This document shows positions 1 to 6,253 of a stretch of DNA of 7,900 bases, one piece after another. The stretch is taken from NCBI GenBank assembly GCA_029266295.1, contig JAQSXD010000168.1:1-7900 (forward strand), given 5' to 3'. The stretch is from Bacillota bacterium (GTDB taxonomy: Bacteria; Bacillota; Clostridia; Peptostreptococcales; Anaerovoracaceae). The translations under genes were made by a program, and so were the position numbers. The notes beneath the pieces were generated by a model. It saw only the letters and a program-made list of their open reading frames with translations. It searched no databases and had not been told where the DNA came from. Numbering within the stretch: position 1 is the stretch's first letter; every line of letters begins with the position of its first letter.

Positions 1-1843
1 TCCGCCTTTTTTCAAAACCCTGTGCAATTACGTTGAAATTCATAATACACAGTTTGACTGTCCCGGACATCAGGGCGGACAATACTTTATGAAGCATCCA
101 TCAGGGAGGTATCTTTATGAATTTTACGGGGAGAACGTGTTTAAAACAGACATCTGCAATGCGGATGTAGCTCTGGGCGATCTACTAATCCATGAGGGCC
201 CAGCTGTTGAGGCTGAAATGAATGCGGCCAGGGTATATAATGCCGACAAAACGTATTTTGTCATGAATGGAACGAGCACCGCCAACACCATCACCGTCAA
301 TGCGCTGGTGGTTCCCGGCGATCTGGTCCTGTTTGACCGCAACAATCATAAGTCGGTCTACAATTCTGCACTGGTTCAGTCGGGGGGGAATGCGGTCTAT
401 TTGGAAACGGGACGCAATCCTTACGGCTTTATCGGCGGAATTGACGATCACTGCTTTGAAGAGGAGTATTTACGAGAACTTGCAACTGCTGTGGATCCGG
501 TAAAGGCAGAGGCCAAACGGCCTTTTCGCCTGGCGGTAATTCAACTTGGGACTTACGATGGCACGATCTACAACGCAAGGCAAGTGGTGGATCGGATCGG
601 GCATCTTTGCGATTACATACTGTTTGATTCTGCCTGGGTTGGATATGAGCAGTTCATCCCGATGATGCGGGACTGTTCGCCGCTTCTTCTGGAATTAAAC
701 GAAGCGGACCCGGGCATTATTGTTACTCAGTCGGTGCATAAGCAACAGGCTGGATTCTCCCAATCTTCCTATATCCATAAAAAAGATGAGCACATCAAGG
801 GACAGAAACGGTACATCGATCATAAGCGATTCAATAATGCATTCCGCCTGCATACGAGTACCAGCCCCTTTTATCCATTGTTTGCGGTTCTTGATGTTAA
901 TGCAAGAATGCAGGACGGGGAAGCGGGCAGGCACTTATGGGCTGAGTGTGTTAAACTGGGAATTGACGCAAGAAAGCAGATCCTGAAACGCTGCACCATG
1001 CTGAAGCCCTTTATTCCACCCAGGGTAAAGAATCGGAATTGGGAAGACTGGGATACGGAAGAAATTGCTTCATCCATCGAATTTTTTAAATTTGAGCCGG
1101 GAGCAAAATGGCATTCCTTCGAAGGATACGGGGAAGATCAATATTTTGTCGATCCCAACAAGCTTATGCTCACCACCCCCGGAATTCATACAGAAAGCGG
1201 AGAATATGAGGACTTTGGCATACCTGCATCCATTTTAGCCAATTACTTGAGAGAGCATCGGATCATACCGGAAAAGAATGACCTGAATTCCATCCTGTTT
1301 TTGATGACGCCTGCGGAATCACCTCAGAAGATGGAGCTGCTCATTTCTCAGCTGGAAGAATTTGAACGGCTGGTACGGGAGGATGCCTCGGTTAGTGAAG
1401 TGCTTCCCGATCTGTATCGCCAGAATCAGAAACGCTATGAGGGGTATACCATCAGAGAACTTTGTCTCGAAATGCATCAATTCTATCAAAAAAATGATGT
1501 GAAAACCTATCAGAAAAAGCTGTTCCTTGCAGCGTATTTTCCTGAGTGGGTAATGACGCCCCAGGCTGCTCACTATGAATTTTTGAAAAACAATACAAAG
1601 TTAGTGAGGCTGGAGGATATTCGGGGAGAGATTGCATTGGAAGGGGCACTGCCATATCCGCCAGGCATCTACTGTGTTGTGCCGGGAGAACGATGGAATG
1701 AGACGGCACAGAAATATTTTCTGATCCTGGAAGAGGGAATTAATCAATTCCCGGGCTTCGCCCCTGAAATACAGGGCGTTTACCTTGAGAAGGAAGGGAA
1801 CCACGTGAAGGCGTATGGATACGTACTTGCGAAGGAAGATTAA
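1..1843 (+). CDS. speC: Ornithine decarboxylase, PLP-dependent (SpeC/SpeF family), 5' end outside window
   Basis: This enzyme decarboxylates L-ornithine to putrescine in the cytoplasm (EC 4.1.1.17). The reading frame is open from base 2 with no start, so the gene is 5'-partial: 613 residues are visible against roughly 710-730 for the family, and about 100 residues of the N-terminal wing domain are missing. The frame already reads DCPGHQGGQYF before the first Met (base 89), so that Met is internal. Visible landmarks, counted from the first full codon: GTSTAN phosphate-binding loop near 90-95; NNHKS with the His that stacks on PLP near 116; FDSAWVGYEQF with the Asp that contacts the pyridine nitrogen near 209; and TQSVHKQQAGFSQSS with the Schiff-base Lys at 247 (codon 740-742). 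The C-terminal domain ends with ALPYPPG and PGF-PE-QGVY motifs. From memory the sequence follows E. coli SpeC/SpeF very closely, including NNHKS and SVHKQQ, which favours ornithine over lysine or arginine decarboxylase. Whether it is the constitutive (speC) or inducible (speF, with a potE antiporter) type cannot be judged without the upstream gene. An intrinsic terminator follows directly. Confidence 0.93.
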   Translation, partial: PPFFKTLCNYVEIHNTQFDCPGHQGGQYFMKHPSGRYLYEFYGENVFKTDICNADVALGDLLIHEGPAVEAEMNAARVYNADKTYFVMNGTSTANTITVNALVVPGDLVLFDRNNHKSVYNSALVQSGGNAVYLETGRNPYGFIGGIDDHCFEEEYLRELATAVDPVKAEAKRPFRLAVIQLGTYDGTIYNARQVVDRIGHLCDYILFDSAWVGYEQFIPMMRDCSPLLLELNEADPGIIVTQSVHKQQAGFSQSSYIHKKDEHIKGQKRYIDHKRFNNAFRLHTSTSPFYPLFAVLDVNARMQDGEAGRHLWAECVKLGIDARKQILKRCTMLKPFIPPRVKNRNWEDWDTEEIASSIEFFKFEPGAKWHSFEGYGEDQYFVDPNKLMLTTPGIHTESGEYEDFGIPASILANYLREHRIIPEKNDLNSILFLMTPAESPQKMELLISQLEEFERLVREDASVSEVLPDLYRQNQKRYEGYTIRELCLEMHQFYQKNDVKTYQKKLFLAAYFPEWVMTPQAAHYEFLKNNTKLVRLEDIRGEIALEGALPYPPGIYCVVPGERWNETAQKYFLILEEGINQFPGFAPEIQGVYLEKEGNHVKAYGYVLAKED

Positions 1844-1851
1844 CTTCTGAC

Positions 1852-1899
1852 AAAAAGGGTCTGACTTGACATATTTATGTTGCAGTCAGGCCCTTTTTT
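1852..1899 (+). terminator. Rho-independent terminator of the ornithine decarboxylase gene
   Basis: A 14-bp stem pairs 1853-1866 (AAAAGGGTCTGACT) with 1884-1897 (AGTCAGGCCCTTTT), with a single G-U wobble. The loop can extend the stem further (GACAT against ATGTT). The 3' arm runs into six T (1894-1899). It lies 9 bases after the TAA stop. The A-run on the 5' side could let it work in the other direction too, but no gene on the - strand needs it. Confidence 0.93.
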
Positions 1900-1991
1900 A
1901 TTATGGCGCTCTATTCTTACAGAACTGATGAGATTGTTTACGGAAAAGCTAACTAACGAATACTCTGGGTGGCGGAATCTTTTTTTACAAG

Positions 1992-2019
1992 TTGACAAAA
2001 AAAATATTTGGCATAAACT
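1992..2019 (+). promoter_or_regulatory. Candidate sigma-A promoter for the ABC cassette
   Basis: A perfect -35 hexamer TTGACA (1992-1997) is followed after 16 bases by TAAACT (2014-2019), which matches the -10 consensus at 4 of 6 positions. The spacer is A/T-rich. It sits between the terminator of the upstream gene and the first permease start at 2097, where a promoter is needed. The weak -10 and 16-bp spacer suggest a modest or activator-dependent promoter. The rest of the 1844-2096 gap holds the terminator and a palindrome at 2051-2060. Confidence 0.5.
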
Positions 2020-2050
2020 GGATATGAGAGAAAATATATCTATGTTTTAT

Positions 2051-2060
2051 CTGAATTCAG
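2051..2060. repeat. 10-bp perfect palindrome CTGAATTCAG in the leader of the ABC cassette
   Basis: The ten bases read the same on both strands and lie between the candidate -10 (2014-2019) and the ribosome-binding site (2085-2092). That is a plausible operator position, but a single short palindrome can arise by chance and no second copy was seen nearby. Confidence 0.3.
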
Positions 2061-2084
2061 TAGAAGAACAACATGGAAATGCAG

Positions 2085-2092
2085 AGAGGAGG
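2085..2092 (+). promoter_or_regulatory. Ribosome-binding site deciding the start of the first permease
   Basis: AGAGGAGG lies 4 bases before ATG 2097. The in-frame ATG at 2073 has no comparable site in front of it (TAGAAGAACAAC), so 2097 is chosen as the start even though the spacing is slightly short. Confidence 0.75.
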
Positions 2093-2096
2093 CATT

Positions 2097-3341
2097 ATGT
2101 TTGCCATACGAAACGCATTGCTGAATGCGAAACGCCATAAATTGAAAAGTATCCTGGTAATTCTGGCCTGTATGCTGATCGTCATCTTTCTCTTTTTATA
2201 CATAGGTGGACTGGAGGCCAATAGCCGGATGCTTGAAAATTTGCCGGAGGCAATAACCATTCCTGCCCGCATCAGCAATCTGAGCGGAACCCTTAGTACA
2301 GGCATGATGATTAAGGAATCGGTAATTAAAGGCATTGAGGAGAGTGACTACATAGCGGATTACTTTTATACTGCCGAGCTGGGAGCTGCTTTGGGCGCCA
2401 TCCCGGAGGACAAGGTGTCTGAGATGGAACAGGGAAGGATGAACTTTCCTCTCTGTCTGGGGGTCAATCGCCTCAGTGCTTATACTGATTTGAACGAAGA
2501 GGATGTTACTTTTATCGACGGATATGGTCCAGAAATGCTGGAGAGCGACGAGCCAGTGTGCATTGTGCGGGATCGGGATCTGGCGCTATGGCAAATTAAC
2601 ACAGGCGACACCATTGATCTGACTTTGTTCTATATCATTTATCCAAACGATAACGCGGTTAAGGATTTTCGATGGATGGGCATCTATCCGGTAAAAATTA
2701 TCGGGAGTTCAAGGGATATTGTAAAACCGGATGCTGAACGGCGGAGTATGCAGGTGATTTTTCCGGTAAAGTGGCTCCAAAAGCTTAGTCATCAAAGGGA
2801 AACCATGTTTTTTGCAGACGCTGCACGCTTTCGGATTGCGAAACCGCTGGAGCTGAATGCGTTTAAAGACGAGATGAAAGAATTGGGGCTTATGTCGGTT
2901 ATCTCCCAGGCGAAGCCTGCCCAAAGGGGCATTGCATTGATCGTCAGTGATGAAACTTTTATCAAAGCAGCTACCCGTCTAAAAGAGAATATCAGCTTAA
3001 TGAAGTCATTTATGCCATTTCTGCTCATCGTAGTCGGGCTTGTTGGATTTGTCGTTTCTTATCTTCTGTTGCATAGCCGTAAGCCGGAATTTGCTGTTAT
3101 GCGCTCTCTTGGAGTAAGCAAGAAAAGCTGCTTTATCATCCTGTTTTTTGAATATGCCATATTGGATCTGGCTGGGAGTTGTCTTGGCGTTCTGGCCATA
3201 GCTGCGTTTAGCAGTCTGACGGTCTCTTTGACCGCGGTCGTTGTTACGCTGTTCTTTTGCGCGTATATGGCAGGGACAGCTGCCGCACTTGTAATGCTGA
3301 ACCGATTCAGTGTTATGGAAGTCTTGTCTGCTTTGGATTAG
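2097..3341 (+). CDS. FtsX-like (MacB/LolC-type) ABC transporter permease, 414 aa
   Basis: First gene of a permease-ATPase-permease cassette. The protein has a short basic N-terminus, one membrane helix (about 18-37, rich in I/L/V/F), an extracytoplasmic domain of about 265 residues, then three helices (about 307-325, 345-370 and 377-401). This 1+3 layout is the FtsX/MacB family (type VII ABC) topology. After the second helix comes HSRKPEFAVMRSLGVSKKS (326-344), the conserved cytoplasmic stretch that couples to the ATPase. The extracytoplasmic part includes DEPVCIVRDRDLALWQINTGDTIDL, a degenerate version of the MacB periplasmic-core pattern in which a Val-Ile-Ser segment is followed by a GD-T motif. 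Start 2097 is chosen from its AGAGGAGG site; a start at 2073 would add 8 residues. The stop is 35 bases before the ATPase gene. Such proteins act in mechanotransmission, lipoprotein or peptide export or antimicrobial resistance; the substrate is not evident here. The family call is secure, the function is not. Confidence 0.9.
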   Translation: MFAIRNALLNAKRHKLKSILVILACMLIVIFLFLYIGGLEANSRMLENLPEAITIPARISNLSGTLSTGMMIKESVIKGIEESDYIADYFYTAELGAALGAIPEDKVSEMEQGRMNFPLCLGVNRLSAYTDLNEEDVTFIDGYGPEMLESDEPVCIVRDRDLALWQINTGDTIDLTLFYIIYPNDNAVKDFRWMGIYPVKIIGSSRDIVKPDAERRSMQVIFPVKWLQKLSHQRETMFFADAARFRIAKPLELNAFKDEMKELGLMSVISQAKPAQRGIALIVSDETFIKAATRLKENISLMKSFMPFLLIVVGLVGFVVSYLLLHSRKPEFAVMRSLGVSKKSCFIILFFEYAILDLAGSCLGVLAIAAFSSLTVSLTAVVVTLFFCAYMAGTAAALVMLNRFSVMEVLSALD

Positions 3342-3376
3342 GACGCAGTAAATTTATTCAGAAAGGAAAAAGAGTC

Positions 3377-4054
3377 ATGAGTATGTTGTCTGTCAGAGGA
3401 GTAGGTTATATTTATCAGAGCAAATATCAGTCGATCGAGGCGGTCAAAAACGTCAGCTGTGATTTTCATTCCGGAAAGCTGTATGCAGTTACAGGGCCTT
3501 CGGGCAGCGGAAAAAGCACGCTGCTGTCGTTGCTGGCTGGACTGGATTTGCCTACTTCCGGTGAGATTCTGGTAGAAGGGAAGTCCATGGCATCTTTGGA
3601 CAGGGACCGATATCGAAGAGAAATTGCCTCTGTCGTATACCAGTCCTTTAATCTATTTCCTTTGCTGACAGCATTGGAAAATGTGATGTATCCTATGGAG
3701 CTGCTTGGGAAAAAGAAATCCGAGGCGGTTGAAACCGCCATACAGATGATCGGTGAAGTGGGGCTGGGCGAGAAGATCTACCAACAATTTCCCATCATGA
3801 TGAGCGGAGGGGAGCAGCAGCGTGTTGCAATTGCCCGGGCCCTGTCTGCCGGAGGCAAGATTCTTCTGGCAGATGAGCCTACAGGAAATCTGGATTCTGC
3901 CAACGAAGAAAATGTTGTTGAGCTGCTCAGAACACTGGCTCATAAGCAGGGGTTTCTGGTGATTGTCATTACCCATAATCCGTATGTGGCGGAACAGGCT
4001 GATGAGGTATATCGGATGAGGGACGGAGAACTTCAAACGGATGGGAGGGTATGA
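3377..4054 (+). CDS. ABC transporter ATP-binding protein (LolD/MacB/FtsE-like), 225 aa
   Basis: ATPase subunit that should dimerise at the membrane and power the two flanking permeases. All motifs are intact: Walker A GPSGSGKST (40-48), Q-loop Gln89 in VVYQSFNLFP, signature MSGGEQQR (142-149), Walker B ILLADEP (162-168) with catalytic Glu167, D-loop GNLDS (170-174) and switch His200 in ITHNP. The FNLFP stretch after the Q-loop, the GNLDS D-loop and the length near 225 residues are typical of the MacB/LolD/FtsE group that partners FtsX-like permeases. Start 3377 has AGAAAGGA 9 bases upstream. The frame is open further upstream to an ATG at 3257, but that would lie inside the preceding permease gene and add sequence foreign to the family. 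The TGA stop sits at the start of the next gene, so translation of the two is probably coupled. Confidence 0.95.
   Translation: MSMLSVRGVGYIYQSKYQSIEAVKNVSCDFHSGKLYAVTGPSGSGKSTLLSLLAGLDLPTSGEILVEGKSMASLDRDRYRREIASVVYQSFNLFPLLTALENVMYPMELLGKKKSEAVETAIQMIGEVGLGEKIYQQFPIMMSGGEQQRVAIARALSAGGKILLADEPTGNLDSANEENVVELLRTLAHKQGFLVIVITHNPYVAEQADEVYRMRDGELQTDGRV
4043..4049 (+). promoter_or_regulatory. Ribosome-binding site for the second permease, inside the end of the ATPase gene
   Basis: GGGAGGG ends only 1 base before ATG 4051, too close for efficient initiation there, but its GGAGG core (4044-4048) is 8 bases before ATG 4057 and 11 before ATG 4060. This favours 4057 as the true start, although 4051 gives an ATGA overlap with the ATPase stop. 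Confidence 0.6.
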
Positions 4055-4056
4055 AG

Positions 4057-5985
4057 ATGATGAGGCATGTAGGGAATAGCTTGCGGCAGATGGTCCGTAC
4101 GCCTGGGCGGACGGTTCTGTTTCTGCTGCTGCTCAGCCTATCCTCGATCCTGTTGACCCTTGGAGAGGGACTCTATCTCATGAGCGAACAAACTGTAAAG
4201 AAGTTGGAAAGTGTTTTCACTACGATCGGAACAGTACAGCAGACCCACGATGAGATGACTGCGCAGAAAGTGTGGGATACCGAGAAGAAAGCGTACCTTG
4301 ATGTCGCGTCTCATGCCGAGTATCACTCTATAATTCCTGTGGAAAAATTATATTTTGAAGGTGCAAACTATATCCATCCACCGGTGCACAGACCGTATTA
4401 TGGGGCAACACACCCCGATTTTACCTACCGTGACGACTCTTATATCAGAGTGATGGCCCAGACCCGGGATCGTTTGCCTATTGTGGAGGTAACGCCTCTT
4501 CAGGATTGTGTGCCGGATCACACCGTAAGATTGAAGCTACTCCGGGAGCTATACGGCAGAAATGGAGCTGCGGGAAGGGAAGTACAGGAATGGGAGACCA
4601 TATTATTTTGCGATCATTACAATCCCAATCCGAAGACTTTGTATGCAGGTAAAACTTATGTCATGGCGTTGGAATGGAGGCGTTCTCACGCGGAATGGCA
4701 AAGAACTCATACCGGTGTAGACCGCCTTTCAGGAGAGTATTTTCCGCGCTCATCCGACACGAATTATGGTTTGTCCACCCAGTATCTGCCCGATGGGAAA
4801 AAGATTCCGGAGCAGTTTCCTATGCAAGAACGATGGGATGTTGTCACAGAGGGCTTCTATGATACACCGGAAGGCCAGCGGTGGCTGGAACTGGCGAAAG
4901 CAATGGAACAGCTGGAGCATACGATCCCAGTGATTCCAACAGACAGCACGAAGCTTCTCATGTCCTTTTTCAACGGGAATGCAACGATTATAGATGGAAG
5001 AGACATTTCTGAGAAGGAATACCAGAGTGGTAAGCGCGTTTGTCTGATCAGCCAGGAGTTATCGCAAATGCATGGATACAGTGTGGGAGATACCGTGCCG
5101 CTTCCGCTATTTTTCGCTGATTACAGGGATTCGGCCAGCCGTGATTTTCCTCCTGACAGCCTTCCGATCGGAATCCCGAACCACCCTCTCAACGCCGAGG
5201 GAAAGGCATATCAGGTTTTCGATGACAATCAATATGTTGTTGTCGGAATCTATAATGAGATCAATAAAGCAACCAGTTCTTCCGGCTACGATATGGCGGG
5301 CTACGGAGTAGTGGTTCCCGCCGCATCAATCCGCAGCAGTGACGAAAATAACATACTGGATTATGGCCCCATGATGGGGTATAACACAGTGTTTCAAATA
5401 CCCAACGGTACCATTGATCAGTTTCGGAAAGCTTGGGAAAAACAAGGAATTGACGGACTTGAAATCAACTTCTTCGATAAGGGTTTCACAAGTCTCAAGG
5501 AGAGCCTGGATAAGATCAAACAGATCGCACTTGCATTGTCTGTGGCAGGGATTATGGTTTCTATCTTGATTTTGCTGTTGTTTTGCCATCTCTTCATTGG
5601 AAAACAAAAAAAGCGCACTGCCATTGAACGGTCGCTGGGCATGAATAAGTTATCTTGTACCACATCTTTACTTGCCGGAATCTTAGTAATCGCGCTGCTG
5701 GGCAGCGCCATCGGCAGTGTAATTGGGTATATTTTTACCGGCAGTGCCATGAGCCTTTTTACTTCGCAGGCGCAGGGACAGATTTACAGCACTGCATTTA
5801 GCAGCTGGGCCAGTGCCGGGGGGGAACTAAACGAACTACCCTTTGAAGCAGGAGCAGTCAGTCCTATTGTGTGCTTGTTTACGATTGCGTATCTACTTGT
5901 TTTGTCCTTCGGGATTGCTCTTGCTCAGATTCGGCAGAATCTGAAGAGCGAACCGCTGAAGCTTTTAAGCATGCGCGAAAACTGA
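4057..5985 (+). CDS. FtsX-like ABC transporter permease with enlarged extracytoplasmic domain, 642 aa
   Basis: Third gene of the cassette. Helices are predicted at about 19-36, 490-514, 537-560 and 603-623, the 1+3 FtsX/MacB layout. After the second helix, GKQKKRTAIERSLGMNKLS (515-533) matches the family's R-SLG cytoplasmic coupling stretch. A MacB-core-like segment lies at about 309-349 (ISEKEYQSGKRVCLIS, then GYSVGDTVPL). Between the first and second helices are about 450 residues, well above the roughly 200-260 common in MacB-type proteins. Most of the extra length precedes the MacB-like segment and includes a His/Pro/Tyr-rich stretch at 105-121 (YIHPPVHRPYYG, then THPD). I do not recognise the extra region as a named domain. 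Start 4057 is preferred on ribosome-binding-site spacing; 4051 (two residues longer) and 4060 are possible. It very likely pairs with the 414-residue permease. The substrate is unknown and no clear intrinsic terminator follows. Confidence 0.88.
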   Translation: MMRHVGNSLRQMVRTPGRTVLFLLLLSLSSILLTLGEGLYLMSEQTVKKLESVFTTIGTVQQTHDEMTAQKVWDTEKKAYLDVASHAEYHSIIPVEKLYFEGANYIHPPVHRPYYGATHPDFTYRDDSYIRVMAQTRDRLPIVEVTPLQDCVPDHTVRLKLLRELYGRNGAAGREVQEWETILFCDHYNPNPKTLYAGKTYVMALEWRRSHAEWQRTHTGVDRLSGEYFPRSSDTNYGLSTQYLPDGKKIPEQFPMQERWDVVTEGFYDTPEGQRWLELAKAMEQLEHTIPVIPTDSTKLLMSFFNGNATIIDGRDISEKEYQSGKRVCLISQELSQMHGYSVGDTVPLPLFFADYRDSASRDFPPDSLPIGIPNHPLNAEGKAYQVFDDNQYVVVGIYNEINKATSSSGYDMAGYGVVVPAASIRSSDENNILDYGPMMGYNTVFQIPNGTIDQFRKAWEKQGIDGLEINFFDKGFTSLKESLDKIKQIALALSVAGIMVSILILLLFCHLFIGKQKKRTAIERSLGMNKLSCTTSLLAGILVIALLGSAIGSVIGYIFTGSAMSLFTSQAQGQIYSTAFSSWASAGGELNELPFEAGAVSPIVCLFTIAYLLVLSFGIALAQIRQNLKSEPLKLLSMREN

Positions 5986-6045
5986 TCATTTTATTATTTT
6001 TCCCTGCACGATAGCAGTGATGATCAGGGGGGGTATAATGATCAA
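5982..6045. repeat. Three TGATCA palindromes and a G7 tract just after the ABC cassette
   Basis: TGATCA occurs at 5983-5988 (overlapping the permease stop), 6021-6026 and 6039-6044. The first two lie in an 8-bp inverted repeat, CTGATCAT (5982-5989) and ATGATCAG (6020-6027), separated by 30 bases. CCCTG (6002-6006) can also pair with CAGGG (6025-6029). Seven G (6027-6033) run straight into TATAAT (6034-6039). There is no T-run after either pairing, so it is not a standard terminator. It may be an RNA processing or attenuation structure or a protein site; no function can be assigned. Confidence 0.35.
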
Positions 6046-6135
6046 TGCAACAATTTAAATAAAATGTTACATTGGTATTTGAAAGAAAGAGCGAAAGTTT
6101 AAAGAAAGGAGTAAAGATCATAGAATAGCAGCAGC

Positions 6136-6164
6136 TTGATTAAAATTTGATGGAATTTTATAAA
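6136..6164 (+). promoter_or_regulatory. Candidate sigma-A promoter for the chemoreceptor gene
   Basis: TTGATT (6136-6141, 4 of 6 matches) and TATAAA (6159-6164, 5 of 6 matches) are separated by exactly 17 bases in an A/T-rich stretch, about 90 bases before the start codon. I looked for the motility sigma-28 pattern (TAAA, about 15 bases, GCCGATAA) in 5986-6253 and found no convincing match. In A/T-rich DNA such pairs arise by chance, so confidence is limited. Confidence 0.4.
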
Positions 6165-6240
6165 AAATGGAAAAGCCTGATGATCTGTTGCTTTGTTTTT
6201 TAATATGAAGCGGCAATGCGGGCAAACACAGGATGAGCGT

Positions 6241-6249
6241 AAAGGAGAG
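6241..6249 (+). promoter_or_regulatory. Ribosome-binding site of the chemoreceptor gene
   Basis: AAAGGAGAG precedes tandem ATG codons at 6251 and 6254. The GGAG core is 3 bases from the first and 6 from the second, so 6254 is chosen. It gives the family-typical N-terminus MKWFYDLKVATKLIIGF. Confidence 0.7.
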
Positions 6250-6253
6250 AATG

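Noticed and set aside
1877..2140. 87-codon open frame across the gap between the decarboxylase terminator and the first permease
   Set aside because: It begins inside the terminator loop region, has no ribosome-binding site, runs through the candidate promoter and into the permease gene, and its translation resembles no family I know.
3257..3376. Longer N-terminus for the ATPase from ATG 3257
   Set aside because: It would overlap the end of the permease gene in another frame; the added residues are unlike the family and ATG 3377 has a good ribosome-binding site.
3653..4036. 127-codon open frame on the - strand opposite the ATPase gene
   Set aside because: It is antisense to a gene with every ABC motif intact; no start signal and no recognisable protein pattern.
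5940..6005. Possible intrinsic terminator after the second permease (T-rich stretch 5989-6001)
   Set aside because: The only upstream pairing (GCTT/AAGC and the TGATCA palindrome) is too short or lacks a loop, so no convincing stem precedes the T-rich run.
6105..6123. AAAGGAG followed 8 bases later by a possible start
   Set aside because: The codon at the right distance is ATA and the frame stops two codons later, so no gene is supported.
6150..6203. 17-codon open frame MEFYKKWKSLMICCFVF in the chemoreceptor leader
   Set aside because: It has no ribosome-binding site within range (the nearest AAAGGAG is about 40 bases away) and overlaps the candidate -10 box; likely chance.
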